A DNA stretch of 6,268 nt. Origin: Candidatus Rokuibacteriota bacterium (lineage in GTDB: Bacteria > JAUVQV01). Position numbers and translations under genes: made by a program. Under the pieces are notes generated by a model that was given only the letters and a program-made list of their open reading frames with translations, ran no database searches and was not told the origin of the DNA. Location of the stretch: contig JAUVQV010000061.1 in NCBI GenBank assembly GCA_030597995.1, positions 1 through 6,268 on the forward strand, in the 5' to 3' direction. Positions 1 through 5,539 of this stretch are shown in pieces; positions within the stretch are counted from its first letter, which is position 1; each line of letters begins with the position of its first letter.

Positions 1-26
1 CTGGGCCGAAAGGAATGAAACGGCCT

Positions 27-90
27 CGGAAAATCTCATAGCAGGATTATATGACACCCCCGCTCGAGAAACACTATCACGGAAAATCTC
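27..90. repeat. 11-bp direct repeat pair (27-37 and 80-90)
   Basis: CGGAAAATCTC occurs exactly at 27-37 and again at 80-90. The copies start 53 bp apart, close to five helical turns, so they would face the same side of the DNA. A perfect 11-bp repeat is unlikely by chance within about 100 bp. A pair of regulator-binding half-sites upstream of the TPR gene is the simplest guess, but no matching regulator is in the window. Confidence 0.5.
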
Positions 91-123
91 TGTACAGGTG
101 AGTTTGACAACGCCGGGCGGCAT

Positions 124-131
124 GAGAGAGG
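124..131 (+). promoter_or_regulatory. Shine-Dalgarno that decides the TPR gene start
   Basis: GAGAGAGG lies 8 nt before the ATG at 140. The earlier in-frame starts, GTG at 98 and ATG at 122, have no comparable purine-rich site. The ATG at 140 also puts a signal peptide directly at the N terminus, so the two lines of evidence agree. Confidence 0.6.
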
Positions 132-139
132 ATATCGGC

Positions 140-709
140 ATGAACGCTGTGGCCCGGATCGGCCTGCTCGCCATCCTCTTTTCCCTCGCAAGTCCCTCGC
201 CTCATCCGGCGTCCTCCGGCTCGGAGGCGGACCTCGAAACGCTCTGGCGGGAGGGGGAAGAGGCCTTTTCCCGGGGGGACCTCGAGAGCGCCCTCGAATC
301 CTTCGCCGCGGCCCGGGAGAAGGATCGGGATCAAGCCCGGACCTGGAACTACCTCGGCGGCATACACTTCGAGCGCAAAGATTATGACAAGGCCCTTCTG
401 CACTTCAGGCACTCCCTCTCCTTGGACCCCGGGGACCCCCGGGTATACAATAACATCGGCACGGCCTACGAGCGCCTCGGACAACTCCGGCAGGCAGAAG
501 AGTACTACCTGAAGGCGATCGAAACCGATCCGGACTACGCTTCCTCTCATCGCAACCTCGGAGTGTTGTACGACAGACGCCTCGACCATCCGGAGTGGGC
601 CCGGCGCCACTGGGAACAATATCTCCTCCTGGTCCCGGCTGGACCGGAAACCCACGAAATCCGGGAAGCCCTGGAAAAACTGCGCGGGGAGCGCGCCGCG
701 CCTCGATAG
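140..709 (+). CDS. Exported tetratricopeptide-repeat (TPR) protein, 189 aa
   Basis: A small TPR protein, probably a periplasmic protein-protein interaction module; the partner is unknown. From the ATG at 140, residues 1-26 look like a Sec signal peptide: Arg6, a hydrophobic core (IGLLAILFSLA) and then a Ser/Pro/Ala-rich stretch around the likely cleavage region. There is no lipobox Cys, so it is not an obvious lipoprotein. Four TPR units fill the rest, at about 32-65, 66-99, 100-133 and 134-168. The second and third are the most canonical, with YLGGIHFERKDYDKAL and NIGTAYERLGQLRQAEEYY followed by L/I-x-x-DP turns. The last unit (RLDHPEWARRHWEQYL) resembles the C-terminal unit of many deltaproteobacterial TPR proteins, and a charged helix ends the protein. 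The reading frame is open to the left edge (GTG at 98 is an alternative start), but 140 has the better ribosome site. It lies 66 bp upstream of the PAS/pseudokinase gene and may be functionally linked to it. Confidence 0.82.
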   Translation: MNAVARIGLLAILFSLASPSPHPASSGSEADLETLWREGEEAFSRGDLESALESFAAAREKDRDQARTWNYLGGIHFERKDYDKALLHFRHSLSLDPGDPRVYNNIGTAYERLGQLRQAEEYYLKAIETDPDYASSHRNLGVLYDRRLDHPEWARRHWEQYLLLVPAGPETHEIREALEKLRGERAAPR

Positions 710-718
710 CCGTCTTAT

Positions 719-748
719 TTGACAATAACCTCCCGGCTTTGCTACTTT
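719..748 (+). promoter_or_regulatory. Candidate sigma-70 promoter for the pseudokinase/J-TPR pair
   Basis: A perfect TTGACA (719-724) is followed after 18 bp by TACTTT (743-748), which keeps T1, A2 and T6 of the -10 consensus. It lies in the 66-bp gap between the TPR gene and the pseudokinase gene, an AT-richer patch in a GC-rich window, and would start transcription shortly before the ribosome site at 764. The -10 match is only moderate. Confidence 0.42.
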
Positions 749-763
749 TTGTCAAACATTGTC

Positions 764-769
764 GAGGAG
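764..769 (+). promoter_or_regulatory. Shine-Dalgarno deciding the pseudokinase start
   Basis: GAGGAG sits 6 nt before the ATG at 776, an ideal spacing. The in-frame ATG at 770 directly abuts it and the TTG at 719 is part of the putative -35 box, so 776 is the preferred start. Confidence 0.6.
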
Positions 770-775
770 ATGCCA

Positions 776-1801
776 ATGGATCGAAGCCAAGAAGACCACA
801 TCCCTTTCCCTTTTCTGGATCTCGCCGGAGTAGGCCTGGTCGGGTGCGACCGGGAACACCACATCCGCGTTGCCAATTCCTCCGCCCTCCGATACCTCGA
901 CCAGAATCTGGACGACATCACGGGCCAGGAGATCACAGTCTTGAAGGCCATGGTCCAGTCACCGGAGTTCTGGGAGGGGATCTTTTCCCCCCTACCCTTC
1001 TACTGCATCGCCCCGGCCCGTGACCATCTTCTTCTCCTTACCTCCCAGAGTTTCCCCCACCCCTCTCAGGGCGCCTTCCAAAACACCCTTCTTCTCCGTC
1101 CCTGGAGTCTGGAGCGGGAATTCATAGGAATGAAATCCCGGCTCAGCCGGAACTTGAACCTCGAGATCGGCTCCCGCCTCAACTCCATTGGCGTCGCCAG
1201 CGAAATCATTCTCGAGCCGGAACTCGTTCGAAACCACTCCGCGCGCTCCCGGGTCCTCTCAATATTTACGCAAGATATCAGAGGATTGAGCAACCTCTTC
1301 TCGGAGGTGGTGGAAATCACCGACCTGGCCGCGCTCTCCGGCCGAATGCGCCGTAACCGATTGGACTGGCAAAGCCTCGTCTCGGACCTGCTAAAAAAGA
1401 TGGAAGGCCTGGCCGGCGACAGGAGCATCAGCCTCACCAAGAACCTCCCCTCCACCCTCCCCTCCCCCCTGGGGGATTATCACTGGCTGTACCTGGCCCT
1501 CTTCGGAGTGATGCACCACCTATTGTTCCATACCCCCCCCTTGAGTGAGATCAAGCTCACCTCGCGCGTCGCTGCAGACACCCTGGAGACTACAATTCTC
1601 TTTCCTCCGCCGGAAGCACCGGAGGGGATCATTTGGCCGCCGCTCACCCTGTTCCCGATTGATGAGAAAAAGCCCGGATTCCCCGCGTCCCTACTCTCTG
1701 ATCTGGCCATTTCCCGGAGTATCCTCCGGCTGCACCAGGGTGAGCTGCAGCTTGAAAGGGGGGACTCCCAACTTTCCCTGCGTTTCACGTTGCCGATATG
1801 A
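776..1801 (+). CDS. PAS-domain histidine-kinase-like protein lacking catalytic residues (pseudokinase), 341 aa
   Basis: Laid out like a cytoplasmic sensor kinase but apparently catalytically dead. Residues ~14-110 look like a PAS sensor domain (GLVGCDREHHIRVANSSALRYL, then DDITGQEI). Residues ~112-190 form two helices like a HisKA dimerisation domain. The H-box consensus HELRTPLNSI aligns with LEIGSRLNSI at 129-138, so Leu129 stands where the phosphorylated His should be. Residues ~195-341 follow the HATPase fold: DYHWLYLALFGVMHHLLFHTP (234-254) occupies the N-box with both Asn replaced (Gly244, His248). A proline-rich stretch (277-289) replaces the D-x-G-x-G box, and the GTGLGL loop reads PASLLSDL (303-310). 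The end of the fold is intact (AISRSILRLHQGELQLERG then LSLRFTLP). There are no membrane segments. The frame is uninterrupted, so this looks like a maintained protein and not decay. It probably works as a sensory scaffold or partner of the PATAN-J-TPR protein, whose start codon overlaps its stop (ATGA, 1798-1801). Seen: layout and missing residues; inferred: loss of activity and role. Confidence 0.72.
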   Translation: MDRSQEDHIPFPFLDLAGVGLVGCDREHHIRVANSSALRYLDQNLDDITGQEITVLKAMVQSPEFWEGIFSPLPFYCIAPARDHLLLLTSQSFPHPSQGAFQNTLLLRPWSLEREFIGMKSRLSRNLNLEIGSRLNSIGVASEIILEPELVRNHSARSRVLSIFTQDIRGLSNLFSEVVEITDLAALSGRMRRNRLDWQSLVSDLLKKMEGLAGDRSISLTKNLPSTLPSPLGDYHWLYLALFGVMHHLLFHTPPLSEIKLTSRVAADTLETTILFPPPEAPEGIIWPPLTLFPIDEKKPGFPASLLSDLAISRSILRLHQGELQLERGDSQLSLRFTLPI

Positions 1802-3348
1802 CGACCGGTATCCAAGACAGCGGGAAACTGGAGTTCTTGACTATTGCCGCTCTCCTTAAGGATGCCTTTGTGAGGAAGTTCAGCGGGCAGCTCGTCGTGT
1901 CAGCCGACGAGACTGTCAAGAAAATATTTTTGAAAAACGGGGTGGTGGCATTCTCATCCTCGAACCAGGTGCCTGACCGCCTCGGCAAAGTCCTGGCAAG
2001 ACGTGGGGTGATCTCCCAGCAGCAGCTTGACGAATCTTCCCGCCAAGTCCAGGTCTCAGGGAGAAAGCAGGGCACCATCCTGGTGCAAATGGGCGCCCTG
2101 ACGTCGAAGGAACTCTTTCAAGGATTAATCTCTCAAGTGAGAGAAATCGTCCTCTCACTATTCGAGTGGGAAGAGGGGCGGTACGAAATCCGGGAGGGTT
2201 TCGAGGAGGAGGAAGAAATTGTCACTCTCAGGATCAATCCCGCGGACCTTATCCTGGAGGGAGTGGGAAGAGTCGCCCGTCGAGAGCGCTTCCGCTCTTT
2301 CTGGAACCCCCGGAACCTGGGCCTCTCTTTGCACCCCTCCCCTCCCGTGCTGCTGGAAGAGCTCAATCTCCCCCTGGAGATCAAAAAACTCCTCTCCCTC
2401 CTGGAGCGGAACATACCCTGGGGAGAGATACCGGGTCTCATCGGCCGGGACGAAACCGACGCCGTCGCCCTGCTCTATGCCTTGACGGTCTTGGAGGTGG
2501 TTGCCACCTCGGTGCGGCCGGCACCCACCGCCCCCAGCCCGCCTCGAGCCGCTGAGCGGGAGGCCGGGAACGCACCCGCGAAGCCGGCAAAGACCGCCCC
2601 GGATGAGGTCGGAGCAGAAACCCGGGATCCCGAGACGGTGCTCCAGCGCAGAAAAATCCTGGAGCTTCACGGAAAGCTCGATCAGCTGAGCCATTACCAG
2701 ATCCTCGATCTCCGGCCTGAGGCCACCAGCAATGAAATTAAAAGGGCCTATATCAGCAAGGCCAAGGAGTTTCATCCGGACTGTTTCTTCCACTCGGACT
2801 ATGAGAACCTTGAGGAGGCGACCAACGTTATCTTCATGAAGATCAACGAAGCCTATAACGTACTTTACCACCCGGGAAGACGTACGGAGTACGACAAGCG
2901 GGGTGTTCACCCCGAGGTCCAGCCGGGGCGAGCGGAGACCGATCGGGAGTCTCGTATCGCGGAGGAACAATGCAAAAAGGGAATATGGCTCTTAAACTCC
3001 GGGGAAAACTGGGCGGCGGTAGAGGCTCTCCGCTGGGCGGTAAACTTAAACCCGCAGAATCCCCTCGCGCATACCTACCTCGGTGTAGCTCTGACCCAGA
3101 CTAAAAAGAGATTGCACGAGGCCGAAGAGCACTGCAAGACCGCGATCGCCCTTGACTATATCAATCCACAGTTCTACGTCCATCTCGGGCAGGTCTATAA
3201 AACCGGTCGTCTCCCTCAAAAAGCCAGAAAACAGTTTGAAATGGCCCTGAAGCTCAATCCGCGGCATCCCCAGGCGCTGAAGGAACTGGAAAGGCCTGGA
3301 CCCGCCCCGAAAAAGGGAAGATTCATCAATAAAATTTTCAAAAAGTAA
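1798..3348 (+). CDS. PATAN/DUF4388 - J-domain - TPR fusion protein, 516 aa
   Basis: A three-part cytoplasmic protein. Residues 10-~237 look like a DUF4388/PATAN domain, known from the cyanobacterial response regulator PatA and common in deltaproteobacteria. It starts with a small beta-rich part (FSGQLVVSADETVKKIFLKNGVVAF), then a helical insertion resembling the N-terminal domain of type II secretion ATPases (LGKVLARRGVISQQQL and GTILVQMGALTSKEL, 62-106), then FEWEEGRYEI and a helical second half (NPADLILEGV, 147-156). A Pro/Ala-rich linker covers 238-275. Residues 296-369 form a J-domain (HYQILDLRPEAT, then EIKRAYISKAKEFHPD) with the HPD tripeptide at 326-328, which in J-proteins triggers DnaK ATP hydrolysis. 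Three TPR units cover ~386-498. The C terminus is very basic (KKGRFINKIFKK). It has no zinc-finger or substrate domain of true DnaJ, so it is a specialised co-chaperone or scaffold. Its ATG overlaps the pseudokinase stop and no clear ribosome site precedes it, which suggests translational coupling. Confidence 0.85.
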   Translation: MTTGIQDSGKLEFLTIAALLKDAFVRKFSGQLVVSADETVKKIFLKNGVVAFSSSNQVPDRLGKVLARRGVISQQQLDESSRQVQVSGRKQGTILVQMGALTSKELFQGLISQVREIVLSLFEWEEGRYEIREGFEEEEEIVTLRINPADLILEGVGRVARRERFRSFWNPRNLGLSLHPSPPVLLEELNLPLEIKKLLSLLERNIPWGEIPGLIGRDETDAVALLYALTVLEVVATSVRPAPTAPSPPRAAEREAGNAPAKPAKTAPDEVGAETRDPETVLQRRKILELHGKLDQLSHYQILDLRPEATSNEIKRAYISKAKEFHPDCFFHSDYENLEEATNVIFMKINEAYNVLYHPGRRTEYDKRGVHPEVQPGRAETDRESRIAEEQCKKGIWLLNSGENWAAVEALRWAVNLNPQNPLAHTYLGVALTQTKKRLHEAEEHCKTAIALDYINPQFYVHLGQVYKTGRLPQKARKQFEMALKLNPRHPQALKELERPGPAPKKGRFINKIFKK

Positions 3349-3365
3349 ATCCCTCGCCAGGGCGG

Positions 3366-3406
3366 AAAAGATCCTCGTGAGTCACGGGGCTGCCATGACT
3401 CCCGAG
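3366..3406 (-). terminator. Candidate terminator of the minus-strand operon
   Basis: CTCG-T-GAGTCA (3374-3384) pairs with TGACTC-C-CGAG (3396-3406): ten base pairs, one T/C mismatch and an 11-nt loop. Read on the minus strand, the hairpin spans the last codons and the stop of the oxidoreductase gene. It is followed by GATCTTTT, with the T-run at 3369-3366. On the plus strand no T-run follows, so it would serve mainly the minus-strand genes. The mismatch and short T-run make it a moderate candidate. Confidence 0.42.
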
Positions 3407-4827
3407 AGAATCCCTTCCGTCAAGTTCGTGCCGATGTAGTCCTCGTTCCTCAAAAAAGTGAGCTGCCGGTAGCGGAAAAAGTGCGGCCGGCAGCCGTTGC
3501 GGAGGTGCTCGTCAAGAGCGGGCCAGCTCCGGTCACGTGGGATGAATCGGCGACATCGTCCGGACCGATAGCCCACCTCGCCGGTCAGGCTCGACTCCAA
3601 AAAGGGCATGACCTCCTTCAACCCCTCCCAGACTGCCCGCCTCCGGGCATCTTCTCCCATTCCGGTCGGGAATAACCCGAGGGCCTCCATATGGTACGCT
3701 CCCCGGCTCCCCAATCCTCCCCCCGGCTGACCAGCCAGAAGCACAATGCCTTCCCAGGCCTCCCGCGCACGCCGGGGCCGCACAATGCCCAGGTATCTTC
3801 CGATACACTCCGGCAGGCATTCCGGTCGGATACTGAACTCCACTAAACCGTAATGACACTCTTCCTCGGACCGTTCCAATCCCTTCCGGCGCAGGGAATC
3901 AACCCAATTCACGGGCAGGAAAACCAACCCCTTGTCGAGAGGCAGGTCAAACAGGACCCGGCCGGCCCGGATACCTCCGCCCGCGGTGGTGTTGAGTTTC
4001 ACACTCCCATTTCTGGGAAGTTCGATCCCTTTCAGTGAGGCGAGAGGACGGCAGTCCCCTCCGAAACGGCGAAAGGTCTCCCTCAACCCCCGGAGTATTC
4101 CACTCTGTCCCGAGACATTCTGGTAGAGTCCCCCCTGTGCCACGCGAATGGCGCGCAATCCGGCCCACCACGACAGGGATTCCGGCGTGAGGCGAACCAT
4201 GGCCTGCGCCTGCGCATTCAGAACCTCCACTACCTCCGGCGGGAGGGTGCTGGCCGCCAAAAACCGGGGCCAGGTCTCCCGTTCCACCTCTCTTTTCCAG
4301 GACTGGTAACGCAGAAACCGGTAGAAACGATGGACCGTGCTCCCGATAAAAGAGCGCTGCTTCCGCCTCCGGAAGGACTGCAGCCGTCGGAGGCGCGCCC
4401 AGAACTCTTCTCCCCGGCGATCGACCTGCATCAGAGGGTCCCGGACATCTCCGAACTCCCGCTCCATCTCCCAGGCCAGCGCTACCCGGTCCTGGTAAAT
4501 GTTCACCCGGTGCGCCGGCAAACTCAATTGGAGCGAGGGGTGCAAAGGTCGGAAATGAATTCGGTCGTCGCCCACCGGGCCGAAGGGAGACAGCCCCAGA
4601 TCATTGAAGAAGCGGCCGAACGCTATTTCGTGCTCCGGACCGCCGCAGATCGCATTGATATATTCCAGCGGCCGTCTTTCTTCATGCGCCTCCGCGGTTT
4701 CGAGAACCAGCGCCCGACGCCCCCTCTTCGCGGTCAGGGTGGCTGCCGCCAGGCCTCCGAGGTGATCACCGACAACAACGAGATCATAGTAGTGATTTAC
4801 CACCTTCTTCCCTTCCCCAATGCTCAA
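3382..4827 (-). CDS. FAD-dependent oxidoreductase, phytoene desaturase/amine oxidase superfamily, 481 aa
   Basis: A flavoprotein-like enzyme of unknown substrate. The N terminus forms a Rossmann beta-alpha-beta unit: YDLVVVGDHLGGLAAATL, then RRALVLE ending in Glu43, which would bind the ADP ribose. The usual G-x-G-x-x-G reads G20-D-H-L-G24-G25, so the middle Gly is His. Residues ~237-268 (VSGQSGILRGLRETFRRFGGD) match the segment where phytoene-desaturase relatives have a GG-hexx-helix leading to the FAD-domain strand. The C terminus (YIGTNLTEGILSGVMAA, 464-480) occupies the place of the second FAD-contacting motif (GD-x-x-PG...G-x-x-SG). The middle is rich in Arg and Trp and may be the substrate domain. 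No signal peptide or membrane helix is seen. The start used is TTG at 4827, whose TTGA overlaps the rhomboid stop and which has GGAGGAGGGG upstream. A GTG at 4803, preceded by AAGGG at good spacing, would give a more typical short N terminus and is nearly as likely. Family call is firm; the reaction is unknown. Confidence 0.8.
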   Translation of the reverse strand: MSIGEGKKVVNHYYDLVVVGDHLGGLAAATLTAKRGRRALVLETAEAHEERRPLEYINAICGGPEHEIAFGRFFNDLGLSPFGPVGDDRIHFRPLHPSLQLSLPAHRVNIYQDRVALAWEMEREFGDVRDPLMQVDRRGEEFWARLRRLQSFRRRKQRSFIGSTVHRFYRFLRYQSWKREVERETWPRFLAASTLPPEVVEVLNAQAQAMVRLTPESLSWWAGLRAIRVAQGGLYQNVSGQSGILRGLRETFRRFGGDCRPLASLKGIELPRNGSVKLNTTAGGGIRAGRVLFDLPLDKGLVFLPVNWVDSLRRKGLERSEEECHYGLVEFSIRPECLPECIGRYLGIVRPRRAREAWEGIVLLAGQPGGGLGSRGAYHMEALGLFPTGMGEDARRRAVWEGLKEVMPFLESSLTGEVGYRSGRCRRFIPRDRSWPALDEHLRNGCRPHFFRYRQLTFLRNEDYIGTNLTEGILSGVMAAP

Positions 4828-5525
4828 CGCCCCCAGCCCCTCCTCCGGCTCCAGAATCGCACACCCCTTTTCTTGAAGACCAGCAGCAACAACAGGCCGG
4901 CGAGGAAGCCGCCGACATGTGCGAACCAGGCGACGCCCCCTCCCCGGCTGCCCAGGCTTGACGCCCCCGAAACAAACTGGAGGAGGAACCAGAAGCCAAG
5001 GAAGAAGGCGGCCGGAATTCTCAAGGTCTGTATGAAGAACCCGATGAAAATCAGCGTCAGAATCCGGGCGCGGGGATAGAGCAAAAAGTACGCACCGAGG
5101 ACACCCGAGATCGCCCCGCTGGCCCCTATCATCGGAAGCCGGGAATCCGGATTAATCAAGATGTGGGCGCACGATGCGGCCAGGCCGGAAAGAACGTAGA
5201 AGACCAGGAAACGAAAGTGTCCGGTTGAATCCTCAACATTGTTTCCGAAAATCCAGAGAAAAATCATGTTCCCCGCCAGGTGTAAGAACCCCCCATGGAG
5301 GAACATGGAAGTGAAGAGGGTAATCCCCGAGGGGATGATGATTTGCGGCGTAAATTCCACACCGTGGACGATCTCGAATGGAATGACCCCTAGAATTTTC
5401 ACCATAACGGCATTGGAGGGGCCGAGCGATAGCTGGTAGAGAAAGACCAAAGAGTTGGCCGCTATGAGGAAGAGGGTAATTCCGGGAAAAGTCTGAGAGG
5501 GGATGTCGTCCCGGAGAGGAATCAT
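4824..5525 (-). CDS. Rhomboid family intramembrane serine protease, 233 aa
   Basis: An inner-membrane protease that cuts other membrane proteins within or near their transmembrane segments. The catalytic pair is present: Ser136 in GASG (134-137) and His203 in AHVGG (202-206). The oxyanion-side H-x-x-x-N motif is also there (His82, Asn86), followed by LWIFGNNVED (90-98), a loop typical of bacterial rhomboids. The N terminus MIPLRDDIPS is the hallmark of a widespread bacterial subgroup. Hydrophobic segments lie near 14-33, 78-94, 104-124, 134-150, 153-187 and 199-218, giving about six membrane passes and a long region between Ser and His that is usual for this subgroup. The tail (KKRGVRFWSRRRGWGR) is strongly basic, as expected for a cytosolic end. 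The ATG at 5525 has AAGGGG upstream at about 10 nt. The gene starts 14 nt after the DUF523 stop and overlaps the oxidoreductase start by 4 nt. All active-site residues are intact; the substrate cannot be told. Confidence 0.93.
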   Translation of the reverse strand: MIPLRDDIPSQTFPGITLFLIAANSLVFLYQLSLGPSNAVMVKILGVIPFEIVHGVEFTPQIIIPSGITLFTSMFLHGGFLHLAGNMIFLWIFGNNVEDSTGHFRFLVFYVLSGLAASCAHILINPDSRLPMIGASGAISGVLGAYFLLYPRARILTLIFIGFFIQTLRIPAAFFLGFWFLLQFVSGASSLGSRGGGVAWFAHVGGFLAGLLLLLVFKKRGVRFWSRRRGWGR

Positions 5526-5539
5526 GTTGTCGGCGCCCC

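Larger units (their letters stand above)
1..139 (+). promoter_or_regulatory. Upstream region of the TPR gene, apparently non-coding
   Basis: No complete gene is visible here. One plus frame closes with TGA at 16-18 and another with TAG at 39-41, so a plus-strand gene from the left could end at either point. The third frame, which is that of the TPR gene, stays open from base 2. Its third codon positions are less GC-rich than in the gene body, so I read it as chance. The stretch holds two copies of CGGAAAATCTC (27-37 and 80-90) flanking an AT-rich TTATAT (47-52) that could act as a -10 element. No good -35 box is seen at the right distance, so any promoter here may need an activator. Regulatory role is inference. 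Confidence 0.4.

Noticed and set aside
104..136. TTGACA at 104-109 as a -35 box for the TPR gene
   Set aside because: The only -10-like sequences (GGATAT/GATATC) lie 20-21 bp away, and transcription would start at the ATG itself. The spacing is poor.
77..655. Minus-strand open frame opposite the TPR gene
   Set aside because: It is antisense to well-formed TPR repeats, and its translation has no recognisable motif.
2158..2970. Long open frame on the minus strand (270 codons)
   Set aside because: It lies wholly antisense to the PATAN-J-TPR gene, whose domains are clear. Its translation shows no recognisable domain, and long antisense frames are common in GC-rich DNA.
3346..3366. Short CCCT/AGGG and CGCC/GGCG pairings after the J-TPR stop as a plus-strand terminator
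   Set aside because: The stems are four pairs and no T-run follows.
4330..5079. Long open frame on the plus strand (249 codons)
   Set aside because: It spans the antisense of both the oxidoreductase and the rhomboid, which have recognised motifs. Its product is Pro/Arg-rich and without domain signs.
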